Source: Nibribacter roseus (GTDB lineage: Bacteria > Bacteroidota > Bacteroidia > Cytophagales > Hymenobacteraceae). From it: a stretch of DNA of 64,000 nt. The DNA lies in assembly GCF_042662225.1 (NCBI RefSeq), contig NZ_JBHSYQ010000003.1, forward strand, positions 1,674,001 to 1,738,000, in the 5' to 3' direction. A program made the position numbers and the translations under genes. The notes below the pieces were generated by a model. The model did not search any database, was not told the origin of the DNA, and saw only the letters and a list, made by a program, of their open reading frames with translations. Shown here one piece after another: positions 44,901-53,188 of this stretch. Positions within the stretch are counted from its first letter, which is position 1, and every line of letters begins with the position of its first letter.

Positions 44901-45018
44901 CGCTCACACCCGGAAGAGCTTCTCCGGTTGCCGACGTTACTCGTCCAGTAATTGGGGTCTGGGCGAAGGCTACTCCACATAAATGGAACAGCAGGTAAAA
45001 GAGTAGTTTTTTCTTCAT
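41941..45018 (-). CDS. SusC/RagA-type TonB-linked outer membrane receptor
   Basis: 1025-residue oligosaccharide importer. Signal peptide, CarboxypepD_reg-like domain (ITGRVTSATGEALPGVSVVVKGT, about residues 22-100), the SusC hallmark TonB-box stretch IDEVVVVGYGTQLRREVTTAVSSV, plug with LQGRVAGVQVANVSGQPGDAPTVRIRGIGS...PLYVVDG, then a barrel ending in LGVNATF (terminal Phe). First gene of the PUL operon, facing the divergent regulator. Operator-like repeats lie 79-133 bases upstream of its start codon. Confidence 0.96.
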   Translation of the reverse strand: MKKKLLFYLLFHLCGVAFAQTPITGRVTSATGEALPGVSVVVKGTTTGGSTDVNGQYQIQAPANGGSLVFSYIGFLPKEEPINGRTTINVTLQEDRQSIDEVVVVGYGTQLRREVTTAVSSVTPEEITQTPVTRIEQALQGRVAGVQVANVSGQPGDAPTVRIRGIGSTGNSNPLYVVDGFPVGGIDYLNPGDIASMEILKDAAAAAIYGARGGNGVVLITTKQGRKDGTMQVSYDGYAGIQNPWRKVELLNAREYAIMMNEGAANANMAPPFANPEQFGEGTNWQDAIFEKNAPIQNHQLTVTGGTEKSSYAAALSYFDQNGIVGGEKSNFKRYTARINADNQVKSFLRFGTNLAYTHINRRAFDANQEFGGILSNALNIDPITPVYETDPDRLASSTYTLNPVVRDANGRVFGISEYASQEVVNPLARLQVMNGRTTVDKLVGNLYGEVKLIEGLTFRSTLGIDLAYVVTSNYNPVYFLNAAQQNSNALASRGTDRYYTWQTENYFNYNRNFGEHSVGLVLGTSALKSRSEGLFGSNTGLVTSDPNMAYLNLAVSAGTAIATGGASERAILSFFGRANYDYQGKYLFSATVRRDGSSRFGRNNQFATFPSFSAGWVLSDEAFFPQGNVLSLAKIRASWGQNGNEEIGGAYPWAARIGVGRGYTFYNPDGKGYQSGAAPEAAANPELQWETSEQTNIGADLSFFNNKLTLVADYYVKSTKGLLVVPPILASTGYNAPTVNGGEVRNKGFELAINYNGSISSFNYNFGINGSINENEVISIDNAEKILYGGGFSTYGVASRSNPGMPIAYFYGYKTAGIFQNQADVEAQTIQPNAVPGDVRFVDLNDDGVLDGNDRTMIGNPTPKTTIGFNLGFDVKGFDFSAFFNSAFGHQIFNGTRRYDIVRSNMQSRFLNRWTGEGSTNEYPRFTWNDTNGNYSRLSDLYIEDGDYVRLKTLQVGYTLPGTALSTLHLQKLRIYVSADNLLTFTEYTGFDPEIGARGSLDIGFDRGVYPQSKTFRLGVNATF

Positions 45019-45096
45019 GTGTTCGTTTTATTTTTTTGTTTGTGCGGGTTTGCTGAGATAAATGTAAGAGAGGTGAAGGGGAGTGTCCTAACAATG

Positions 45097-45151
45097 TACT
45101 ACATCAATACTACATCACCCCCTGCTGCACTACTACATCAGTACTACTTCA
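45097..45151. promoter_or_regulatory. Operator array: four TACTACATCA decamers
   Basis: TACTACATCA at 45097, 45108 and 45131, and TACTACTTCA at 45142. Within each pair the spacing is 11 bp; the pairs are 23 bp apart, so all four lie on about the same helix face. It lies between susC and its divergent regulator and is probably the regulator's binding site. Confidence 0.65.
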
Positions 45152-45273
45152 TTTGCGAAAAAATGTGGGTCTATTACATGTATAAGCCTTTTTTAAGAAA
45201 AGCATGTATTGTTTGCCTTTTTCACAAATATGTGCTTAAATTGAACCTATAAAATAGCAAAGTTGCATCAGGT

Positions 45274-48171
45274 ATGAGCTTCCCCACGTCAATTATAAAG
45301 GCTGCTTTGTTTTCTTTGGTTTGTTGTGTCACCACTACAGGTAATGCGCAGCAGTACTTCTTTGGCCACCCCATTATCCGCAATTTCAAACCCGAAGAAT
45401 TTAAAGGAGGTATTCAGAGCTGGGCCATAACGCAGGACAGCCGGGAGTTAATGTACATAGCCAATAATTTTGGGTTGCTGGAGTTTGATGGGGCTACCTG
45501 GAACATGTATTCTCTGCGAGCGGGTACCAAAGTGCGGTCAGTGTACATAGGGCGCGACGACCGGATCTACGTGGGTGGCCAGGCAGACTTTGGCTTCTTT
45601 AAACCTAATGCCTCCGGAGCTCTACAATATTTTTCATTAGCTGACAGCCTGCCGGAAAAGCACCGTAATTTTGACGAGGTATGGCGGATTTATGAGCAGA
45701 ACGGTAGCATCATCTTCTTTACTTTCAAGAACATATATAAATACCATCCCGGAAAACCTATTCAGGTAATTGCCCCCACTGCCCCCTTAGAGTTTTCCTT
45801 TCAGGTACATAAGAACATCTATACTCTGGTTTGGACCAAAGGCCTTTCCGTTTTAGACAAGAATCAATTACGATTGCTGCCAGGCGGTGATTTTTTCGCC
45901 TATAAACAGGTGGCTTCGGTGCTGCCCTATGATCGGGATAATCTTATTGTTTTCACTATTAAAGACGGGGTGTTTCTCTACGATGGCCGCAGTGTAAAAC
46001 CTTTTGAATTAACTCAGGAAGAAGCATTCAGAAACATTGTTATCAACCAAGCCATTTTGCTGCACGATGGCAATTTTGCTCTGGCCACCCAAAACAAAGG
46101 TTTAGTTCTCTTAGACGCCAAAGGAAACCTGCTGCTCAACACCTCGGTGCAAGAGGGGCTTCTGGACAATACAGTGCACACCATTTACCAAGACACACAG
46201 GATAACCTATGGCTGGGGCTGAACAATGGCATAGCCATGGTAGAGTTGAGCTCCCCGTTCAGTCGATTAGACGCCACCATGGGATTGTCAGGTACAGGGT
46301 ATGCAGCATTACAGAAGGGAAACAAACTGTACGTAGGTACCAACAGCGGCCTTTTTGTTTCAGACATGGCCGGCTACCGAAAGAAATTTATGCTGGTGCC
46401 CAACAGCACTGGGCAGGTGTACCACTTGAATAACATTGGTGAAAACCTGCTCATGGCGCACCACAACGGCCCATTTCTGGTGAAGGAAAGCCAGGCAGAA
46501 TTGGTGCCGGCTGCTAAGGGAGCCTGGGAATTTGTGTTGCTACCTGGTGAATCTGATAAATTAGTACTAGGAGCGTACAATGGTCTCTGCCTTATGAGTC
46601 TGAAACAGAACAAGCTGAACTTTCTACACAAATTCAAAGATTTTGAAGAATCTAGTAGAGTGTTGGAGTTTGACAAAGACGGTGACTTATGGATGGCCCA
46701 CGGCTATAAAGGGCTGTACCGTATCAAGTTTGATGCAGATTTAAGTAAAATAGCCTCAGTAAAATATTATAACTCAAAACACGGTCTTCCTTCTGACCAG
46801 TTGGTGAACATGGAAAGGGTGAAAAATGAACTCATCTTTCCAGCCATGACAGGAATTTATAGGTTTGATAAAACTAAGGAAAGGTTTGTGCTTGATAAAG
46901 CTTTCTCCAGTCTGTTCGGGCCTACAGAGCACATTGTAGAGATGGAGGAGGACGTGCAAGGTACCATCTACTTTATTTCTAACCATAGGGTAGGCAAAAT
47001 TACCTACGATAAATTCGGTAAACCCACGTTGGAAGACCAGTTGTTCAAGAACATACGCGAGCAATTGAACGATGATTTGAGCTACATTCAGATTCTGGAT
47101 AGAAACAACGTGCTCTTCGGAGCCAAGGAAGGGTTTATTCACTACAACGCCGGTAAGAACAAGAAGCTGATGCCTTTCCATACTCGTTTGGCGAGCGTGG
47201 CCAGTATTTCAGGCGAGACAGATTCTCTTCTGCTCTCCGGGAGGGTAGTGGATAAAGCTAGGGATACCACGCTTCCCTATGCCTACAATTCGCTCAGGTT
47301 TGTGTATTCCTCTTCTTTTTATGAGAAACCCGAGAAAACACAGTACCAGTACTATTTGAAAAATTTTGATTCCAGCTGGTCAGAGTGGACTTCTAAAACC
47401 GAGAAAGAATATACGAATCTTCCCGAAGGTACCTATGTGTTTCAGGTGAGAGCGCGCAACATTTATGGAACTATAAGCGAGGCAAAGCCTTTTACTTTTG
47501 TGGTAAATCCGCCGTTTTACCGTAGCCACTGGGCTTATTTGGTGTACACGCTACTTGGCTCCCTTGTGCTGGGGGCGGCTTTTTACCAGGTAGACAAGCG
47601 TTACAAAAAAGAAAAACGCCGCCTTATTCTGGACAAAGAGCGGAAACTAGGGCAGAAAGACCTGGAAATACGGGAAATCACAAACCAGAGTGAACAGGAG
47701 ATTGATCGCTTACGCAACGAGAAGTTCCAGGCCGAGTTAGACCACAAGAACCGCGAGCTCACGTACTCCACCATTCACCTCATCAATAAAAATGAACTGC
47801 TTAGCAGTGTAAAGCTGGAGCTGCAGAATATATTGAAAAACGGTGGCCGCACCGGAAGCCAGGAAGAACTGAAGAAGATTATCCGCAGCATTGACCACAA
47901 CATCACGTCGGAGGTAGACTGGAAACAGTTTGAATTGCACTTCAACCACGTGCACGGCGATTTTATACACCGGTTGCAAGAGAATTACCCAAGCCTGACG
48001 CCGCAAGAGATAAAACTGAGCACCTACCTGAGGCTGAATCTGACTACCAAAGATATAGCCCAGCTGTTAAATATATCTGTACGGGGTGTGGAGATAAGCC
48101 GCTACCGCCTGCGCAAACGACTCAGCTTAGACCGCAGCGAAAACCTTACAGATTTTATGTTGAAGTATTAG
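45274..48171 (+). CDS. Membrane-spanning PUL regulator: sensor propeller, Y_Y_Y domain and LuxR-type HTH
   Basis: 965 residues. Signal peptide (FSLVCCVTTTGNAQ), a long periplasmic beta-propeller (two-component-regulator-propeller type repeats such as IYQDTQDNLWLGLNNGIAMVE), a Y_Y_Y (triple tyrosine) domain at about 680-745, one membrane segment at about 751-771 (WAYLVYTLLGSLVLGAAF), a cytoplasmic coiled coil at about 775-850 and a C-terminal LuxR-type HTH at about 905-955 (LTPQEIKLSTYLRLNLTTKDIAQLLNISVRGVEISRYRLRKRL). It has no histidine kinase, receiver or AraC module. It is therefore a one-component regulator that detects glycan in the periplasm and binds DNA while tethered to the membrane, probably at the TACTACATCA repeats in front of the divergent susC. 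Confidence 0.92.
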   Translation: MSFPTSIIKAALFSLVCCVTTTGNAQQYFFGHPIIRNFKPEEFKGGIQSWAITQDSRELMYIANNFGLLEFDGATWNMYSLRAGTKVRSVYIGRDDRIYVGGQADFGFFKPNASGALQYFSLADSLPEKHRNFDEVWRIYEQNGSIIFFTFKNIYKYHPGKPIQVIAPTAPLEFSFQVHKNIYTLVWTKGLSVLDKNQLRLLPGGDFFAYKQVASVLPYDRDNLIVFTIKDGVFLYDGRSVKPFELTQEEAFRNIVINQAILLHDGNFALATQNKGLVLLDAKGNLLLNTSVQEGLLDNTVHTIYQDTQDNLWLGLNNGIAMVELSSPFSRLDATMGLSGTGYAALQKGNKLYVGTNSGLFVSDMAGYRKKFMLVPNSTGQVYHLNNIGENLLMAHHNGPFLVKESQAELVPAAKGAWEFVLLPGESDKLVLGAYNGLCLMSLKQNKLNFLHKFKDFEESSRVLEFDKDGDLWMAHGYKGLYRIKFDADLSKIASVKYYNSKHGLPSDQLVNMERVKNELIFPAMTGIYRFDKTKERFVLDKAFSSLFGPTEHIVEMEEDVQGTIYFISNHRVGKITYDKFGKPTLEDQLFKNIREQLNDDLSYIQILDRNNVLFGAKEGFIHYNAGKNKKLMPFHTRLASVASISGETDSLLLSGRVVDKARDTTLPYAYNSLRFVYSSSFYEKPEKTQYQYYLKNFDSSWSEWTSKTEKEYTNLPEGTYVFQVRARNIYGTISEAKPFTFVVNPPFYRSHWAYLVYTLLGSLVLGAAFYQVDKRYKKEKRRLILDKERKLGQKDLEIREITNQSEQEIDRLRNEKFQAELDHKNRELTYSTIHLINKNELLSSVKLELQNILKNGGRTGSQEELKKIIRSIDHNITSEVDWKQFELHFNHVHGDFIHRLQENYPSLTPQEIKLSTYLRLNLTTKDIAQLLNISVRGVEISRYRLRKRLSLDRSENLTDFMLKY

Positions 48172-48232
48172 TTAGAGTGCTTGTTTTAGGCCTGTTTTTG
48201 AAAAAGCAGGCCTAAAACAAGCACTCTAACTA
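48169..48232. repeat. Intergenic palindromic element, copy 11; shared terminator of convergent genes
   Basis: Perfect 26-bp arms (48169-48194 and 48207-48232) around a TTTTTGAAAAAG centre that can pair further. The core is TGTTTTAGGCCTG/CAGGCCTAAAACA; the outer 11 bp are unique to this locus and include the stop codons of both genes. Confidence 0.95.
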
Positions 48233-49780
48233 ATTCCACTTAGGTGTTGATAAATAGCTAGGTAGTTTTTGGGCAGCGGCCTGAAGCATTGTTTTATTAG
48301 CTTCTTTTCTTTTTTCGTCCTCTAGATTGTTCGTATAGTTCATGAACAGATCAATCATTACTACCCGGTTGTAATCATCTAACTGAGAGTCTTTGATCAT
48401 GTTGAGAAGTTGTTGTTCAAACTGTGGAGCAAAACGACTTTCAGCAATGGCCGAACTAATGCGGTGTATGTTGCCAAAATAATGGTTCTGAGAAGGGTTT
48501 TCAATTTGCAGGCTAATACCCAAAAGTAGGTTCAGTACGTTAATGTTCAGCACCTCAAGTTCATAGACGTATGTTCTACGGGCTGCAAAACTATAGCTGC
48601 CATTGCTCATCTTGATATATCGCTCATCTAAGATGTCCAGCAGGGCTCTAATGAAAATTTCCCAGTCCCCCGTTTGGGCAGAAAGCTTTGCAATATTTTG
48701 AATATGTTCATCAGGGCCATAGCCGCAAGTACGGGTAACTACCCTTTTTCTCTTTAGTTCCAGAGCCGCTTCAGGGGAGTGATATTTTGCCACATACTCT
48801 TCAAACTCAGATGTAGATTTCCCGGTTGTAATAGACTGTGTTAAGGCATTTGTAAGTAGCGTCTTGAACTTTGCAGTGGTAGCAATGCTTTGGTCAATTA
48901 TTTTGAATCGGTTTACTTCCCACTCATTAATTCTTTGAACAAGAATTTTTAAGCCCTTTTCATCAAGCTGGTTATTGATAGTATATTCTGGTTTGCTAGT
49001 TTTCCAGTTTATGTACTGCAAAAACTGAAGAATGGCGTCTTTACTGGGTAGTTTTTCATAGGGATTGTATCCGTAATCTTTGGCATCAGAATAAAAAATC
49101 TGAGCTGTAGTGTCTACCAAAGAATTTGAGTACTGCAGCATACGGGTATATGTCACAGGAAGCCGTTTTGGCTGAAACTCTTCTACTAAATAGAATGCTT
49201 CCAAGGTTTCCTGAGAGTAATCAGTTTTAGGATAATGTTGCCACAGATACTTGCCTTTTAGTGGGCGATTATAAACTTCTGGTAAATTTTCTCTGGTGAA
49301 AGAACGCGCATGTTCTTCATTGAAAGAGACGGCTCTGAATTTGATTTGGGAATTGCCATAAATATCTGATACTCTTTCTTTTAAAACTAATAACTCCGGC
49401 AGCACCTTGGCGCTAGGGTATTTCCTCAAGAACTCTTTAAAAGGAAGGTTCTGTTCCATATCTCGAATTGCCTCACGCACATTTCCTGAATTTAAATAAA
49501 CATAATGCGCTTTTGCCTGAGGTTTGGAGAAATATTGAAGATTAACCTCGCTCTTTTCGAAATTGATGTTTATGGAATCTACAATGGATTTAAATTTGCT
49601 AATAGTGATGGGGCTGTAGACAAAATTATTCTGGTTTGGCTTAAACCCAGACAATCCCTGCGCTTGCGGTGTATTTGCCATGGAGAATTTCAGAATACCA
49701 ATAGCCAGTGCCAATATCAGAAGATTGACAAATACAAGTTGTACCAGGAAACCAGAGCGAAACGTTTTGGTTGCTCTCAT
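48230..49780 (-). CDS. Membrane-anchored protein of unknown function (516 aa)
   Basis: One N-terminal membrane anchor (about residues 13-33, FLVQLVFVNLLILALAIGILKF) followed by a 480-residue non-cytoplasmic part. No family recognised. The body looks helical and TPR/HEAT-like in composition toward the C-terminus (HIQNIAKLSAQTGDWEIFIRALLDILDERYIKMSNG; LLLGISLQIENPSQNHYFGNIHRISSAIAESRF). No enzyme motif was seen. Convergent with the PUL regulator, sharing a perfect hairpin; no sign it belongs to the PUL. Confidence 0.75.
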   Translation of the reverse strand: MRATKTFRSGFLVQLVFVNLLILALAIGILKFSMANTPQAQGLSGFKPNQNNFVYSPITISKFKSIVDSININFEKSEVNLQYFSKPQAKAHYVYLNSGNVREAIRDMEQNLPFKEFLRKYPSAKVLPELLVLKERVSDIYGNSQIKFRAVSFNEEHARSFTRENLPEVYNRPLKGKYLWQHYPKTDYSQETLEAFYLVEEFQPKRLPVTYTRMLQYSNSLVDTTAQIFYSDAKDYGYNPYEKLPSKDAILQFLQYINWKTSKPEYTINNQLDEKGLKILVQRINEWEVNRFKIIDQSIATTAKFKTLLTNALTQSITTGKSTSEFEEYVAKYHSPEAALELKRKRVVTRTCGYGPDEHIQNIAKLSAQTGDWEIFIRALLDILDERYIKMSNGSYSFAARRTYVYELEVLNINVLNLLLGISLQIENPSQNHYFGNIHRISSAIAESRFAPQFEQQLLNMIKDSQLDDYNRVVMIDLFMNYTNNLEDEKRKEANKTMLQAAAQKLPSYLSTPKWN

Positions 49781-49850
49781 GGCAGTAGCAGTTAATTGAA
49801 ATATATTTATAGGGTTGCTTTGCTACACAAATTTTGCTCTGGCCGCCTTG

Positions 49851-50912
49851 TTACCGCTTGGCCCTTTGGTACTGCACCGGCCACTCCAAGTCAGCCCCCA
49901 GTTCTTTTGCCGCTTTCATGGGGAAATAAGGCTCACGCAATTCCTCTCGGCCCAACAACACCAAATCTGCCTGGCCAGAGGCAATAATTTCCTCTGCTTG
50001 CTCCGAAGATAAAATCAAACCTACCGCGCCCGTGCGCATGCCGGTCTCTTTCTTGATCTTCTCCGCGAACTCCACCTGATAACCAGGTTTAGCTGGAATT
50101 GGGGCCAACACATTTCCGCCAGTGGAGCAGTCAATTAAATCTACGTTTTTTTCTTGAAGCATGCGAGCCAACTGTACAGAATCTTCACTGGTCCAACCGC
50201 CTTCGGTCCAGTCAGTGGCGGAGATGCGCACGAATAGAGGCAATTCTTTAGGCCACACCTCCTGCACGGCCGCCACTATCTCTATCAGTAGCCTGATGCG
50301 GTTCTCAAAAGAGCCTCCATACTGGTCGGTGCGGTGGTTGCTGAGGGGCGAGTAAAACTCATGCAGCAGATAGCCGTGGGCAGCGTGAATTTCAACCACC
50401 TTGTAACCGGCATCCAAAGCCCGAATGGCGGCGGTTCTGAAGTCTTCTATTACCTTTCGGATTCCGTCTTGGTCTAAGGCAGTGGGGGCAGGGGTATCTT
50501 CTGAGAATGCTATGGCGCTGGGGCCAACGGTTTGCCAGGCGCCTTCTTCCTGTGTCAGGGCGTGGCCTCCGTGCCAAGGTGCGTGGTGGCTGGCTTTTCT
50601 GCCGGCGTGGGCTAACTGAATACCCGGCACGGCTCCGTGTGCCTCCAAGAAAGCGGTTATACGCTTCAGTTCGGGTAGGTGCTCATCTTTCCAAATACCA
50701 AGGTCATGAGGAGTGATTCTGCCCTCGGGCGAAACGGCTGTCGCCTCCTGAATAATTAATCCCGCACCGCCCACAGCTCGGCTGCCTAAATGCACCAAGT
50801 GCCAATCGTTGGCAAATCCGTCTTGGCTGGAGTACTGGCACATAGGCGAAACGGTAATCCTGTTCTTAAACGTGACGCTTTTAATAGCGAGGGGGCTGAA
50901 AAGTTGACTCAT
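49851..50912 (-). CDS. namA: NADPH dehydrogenase, old yellow enzyme family (NamA/YqjM-like)
   Basis: 353-residue cytoplasmic FMN enzyme that reduces activated C=C bonds of enones and related electrophiles. Family motifs: N-terminal LFSPLAIKSVTFKNRITVSPMCQYSSQDG with the YqjM-type Cys and Tyr, QLAHAGRKAS, the HAAHGYLLHEFYSPLSNHRTDQYGGSFENR catalytic block (His pair) and the FMN phosphate loop GAVGLI. The MCQYSS and AHAGRKA pattern places it in the YqjM/thermophilic-like subclass. Lone leftward gene; probably xenobiotic or quinone detoxification. Confidence 0.93.
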   Translation of the reverse strand: MSQLFSPLAIKSVTFKNRITVSPMCQYSSQDGFANDWHLVHLGSRAVGGAGLIIQEATAVSPEGRITPHDLGIWKDEHLPELKRITAFLEAHGAVPGIQLAHAGRKASHHAPWHGGHALTQEEGAWQTVGPSAIAFSEDTPAPTALDQDGIRKVIEDFRTAAIRALDAGYKVVEIHAAHGYLLHEFYSPLSNHRTDQYGGSFENRIRLLIEIVAAVQEVWPKELPLFVRISATDWTEGGWTSEDSVQLARMLQEKNVDLIDCSTGGNVLAPIPAKPGYQVEFAEKIKKETGMRTGAVGLILSSEQAEEIIASGQADLVLLGREELREPYFPMKAAKELGADLEWPVQYQRAKR

Positions 50913-50970
50913 ACTGCTTAAGTTGACTGAACTGTTTTACTGGATAGCATAACAGTTGGTTATGTCCGCG

Positions 50971-51018
50971 GCTTCTGTTTTAGGTCTGTTTTCTTCAAAA
51001 CAAGCCGAAAACAGAAGC
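50971..51018. repeat. Intergenic palindromic element, copy 12
   Basis: Arms GCTTCTGTTTTAGGTCTGTTTT / AAAACAAGCCGAAAACAGAAGC (minor mismatches), ending at the stop codon of the MscS gene. The outer GCTTC/GAAGC is unique to this copy. Confidence 0.85.
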
Positions 51019-52916
51019 TACTGTGGTGTTGGTTTAGGCTGATCTGGGTGGGAGACTCTGAAAGCGGGCGCTTCATAATCTGTTGGCAGATAATCAATGG
51101 GGGTGGTAACCTGATTACCATCACGCACCGCGCGGTAATGAGGCGAAAGTATCTCTACACCGCCTTCGTTAAACTTGTCCTGAATGTTCTGGTGCAGGTT
51201 AGAGTAAATCTTGGCTTGGCGGTTAGGTTGGTCTGTATAAGCGTTGAGCTGGTAAGCCGGATAAAAATCTTCCAGACTGGTTTGCAGCACAAACGGGGGC
51301 TTGTCTTTCAGAATACCATCAGTTGCCAGTGCGGCGTCAATTAACAGCTGGTGCACCTGTTTCCAAGGTACATCATAGCCAATGGTGACGGTAGTGCTTA
51401 ATATGAGGCCCAAATCTTGGCTGGAGGTGCTGTAATTAACCGTGTGGCCTGACAAAACGCTGGAATTGGGTACCGTTATGTCTTCGTTCTTGATGGTTCT
51501 GATGCGGGTTACCAGCATATTTTTCTCCACTACATCACCTACAATCTCACCTATCTTTACACGGTCTCCAACTTTAAAAGGGCGCATATAGGTAATGACC
51601 AAGCCGGCCACCATGTTGGAAATAGCTGATGAAGAACCCAGCGAGAACAAAATACCTAAGAAAACAGACACACCCTGAAAAATAGGGGAGTTGGAGCCGG
51701 GCAGGTATGGGAAAATCACGATGAACATGAACACGTACAGCAGAAACCGAACTATGTTGAAGGTGGGCATGGCCCAGTCGCGGTGGAAGCCGGAGATGTT
51801 CAGTTTGGCCTGGTCCACCTCCAGTGCAAAGAAATGCACCAGCTTTACAGCATATCTGGTGAACAGAAAGATCACCAAAATGGTGAACAGGTTGGGCAAA
51901 TACCCAATAATGTTCCGGATGATGCGGGTAGCCGGAGACAGCACCCAGCTTATCAAAGTATCGGCCCAGCCTTGCGTTTGCGGAAAAATGCTGAAGAGCA
52001 GCGGCAAAGCCAGGTAAAATGTGAGAAGCAGCAGGAAAATGCGCAGCAGGTTGAGAACAAACACCACAAAACCTATCTGCTTCTGGCGGTCTAGCAACTG
52101 GTAGTCTTTTAGCTTTAGGCCAGAGAAGTAAAGGTCGCGTTTAGTGTAGATAAACAACTTAAGATAGCGGAACAGCTTGTTGATTAGAAATATAATAACG
52201 AACAGCCCTGCCAGAACCAGCAACGCCAGGCCAATTTCCAGTAAAATATTCTTTAGGCTGTTCTTTTCTTTTTCTACGGCAATGGCCTTTTGCATTTGCT
52301 GCAAATACTGTTGAGCCAGTGTTTTGCGGTCAGTGCCGAACCAAAGGGCGTCTATGTCAGTAATGGCCATCACGGTCATTTCGCCATACTGTACCTCGCT
52401 CTGGTAATCGCCGTTGTAGACGTGCAGCGAGTCAGAGGAATACAAGTTGGTGTTATAGAGCTTTACCAGGCGACGGTTAATGGCTTCTGCGCGGTCCTGA
52501 ACAGTGGCGGTGCCTACTTTAGTATAGACCATAAACAGCGTGTCGCCAAAAGGTGCCACCGGAAAACCCTGTGCATTTACTTTCAAAGCCTCTATGCGCT
52601 TGGCACGTTCAGCGTTGCGGAGCGAGTCCTGCGTGACCATCTGCAGGTATTTCTGCTCCAGCTCGTTCCGCTTGCCAACCTCAGAAGATTTTAGCTGCTC
52701 AATTTCCTGCATCAGTTCCTGCTTGCGCAGTGAGTCCAGAACGCGTTGTTGTTCCTTCTGCTGCAGAAGCTGAGTTGTCTCGGCCAGTCGCTGATTCGTA
52801 AGTGAGTCTGAGGGGGCAGCTTCCTGGGCAAAGGCAACGGAGCCTTGAATCAACAGGCAGCACAGCAACAGGAGGCGTTGTAAAGGCAGGCGTAGGAAAA
52901 AGTATAGGTTTCTCAT
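51018..52916 (-). CDS. Mechanosensitive ion channel of the MscS family, extended form
   Basis: 632 residues, about twice the size of E. coli MscS. A signal peptide (LLLLCCLLIQGSVAFAQ) and a periplasmic region rich in Gln/Glu coiled coil (residues about 35-210) precede five hydrophobic segments and the MscS core: pore helix FSLGSSSAISNMVAGLVITYMRPFKVGDRVKIGEIVGDV, then the beta-domain VTRIRTIKNEDITVPNSSVLSGHTVNYS and the C-terminal alpha/beta domain. It opens under membrane tension to release solutes on osmotic downshock. The final residues are proline-rich. Confidence 0.93.
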   Translation of the reverse strand: MRNLYFFLRLPLQRLLLLCCLLIQGSVAFAQEAAPSDSLTNQRLAETTQLLQQKEQQRVLDSLRKQELMQEIEQLKSSEVGKRNELEQKYLQMVTQDSLRNAERAKRIEALKVNAQGFPVAPFGDTLFMVYTKVGTATVQDRAEAINRRLVKLYNTNLYSSDSLHVYNGDYQSEVQYGEMTVMAITDIDALWFGTDRKTLAQQYLQQMQKAIAVEKEKNSLKNILLEIGLALLVLAGLFVIIFLINKLFRYLKLFIYTKRDLYFSGLKLKDYQLLDRQKQIGFVVFVLNLLRIFLLLLTFYLALPLLFSIFPQTQGWADTLISWVLSPATRIIRNIIGYLPNLFTILVIFLFTRYAVKLVHFFALEVDQAKLNISGFHRDWAMPTFNIVRFLLYVFMFIVIFPYLPGSNSPIFQGVSVFLGILFSLGSSSAISNMVAGLVITYMRPFKVGDRVKIGEIVGDVVEKNMLVTRIRTIKNEDITVPNSSVLSGHTVNYSTSSQDLGLILSTTVTIGYDVPWKQVHQLLIDAALATDGILKDKPPFVLQTSLEDFYPAYQLNAYTDQPNRQAKIYSNLHQNIQDKFNEGGVEILSPHYRAVRDGNQVTTPIDYLPTDYEAPAFRVSHPDQPKPTPQ

Positions 52917-53045
52917 GGGCGCTTAGCAGATAAACAGTAAAGCATTAACCACAGGCAAAGGTTTAACGCTGGCGAAGAAGTAATCACTTTCAATAAAGGT
53001 TCAGGCTTAGAAGAAGCACTGGGAAAAGGTGCCTTGCTCAAAAAT

Positions 53046-53075
53046 AAAAACGCCGGTAATATATTCCGGCGTTTT
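53046..53075 (-). terminator. Terminator fused to palindromic element copy 13
   Basis: Stem AAAAACGCCGG / CCGGCGTTTT around TAATATATT. It overlaps the left arm of the adjacent palindromic element; for the leftward gene the element is read first. Confidence 0.8.
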
Positions 53076-53109
53076 GGTGCTGTTTTCTCAAAAGTAGGTC
53101 TGAAACAGC
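53070..53109. repeat. Intergenic palindromic element, copy 13
   Basis: CGTTTTGGTGCTGTTTTCTC, then AAAAGTAGGTCTGAAACAGC. Downstream of the leftward 164-aa protein gene. Confidence 0.75.
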
Positions 53110-53188
53110 TCTTGCTGGCTTTTAAGCTATACACTACCAAGTCAATAAGAGCTGCTAAACCACTTTTCTTGATTCTTAAATAATTGGC

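Noticed and set aside
45097..45151. TACTACATCA repeats as a CRISPR or phase-variable array
   Set aside because: Units are too short and too few, with 11-bp spacing rather than repeat-spacer structure, and no cas genes are present.
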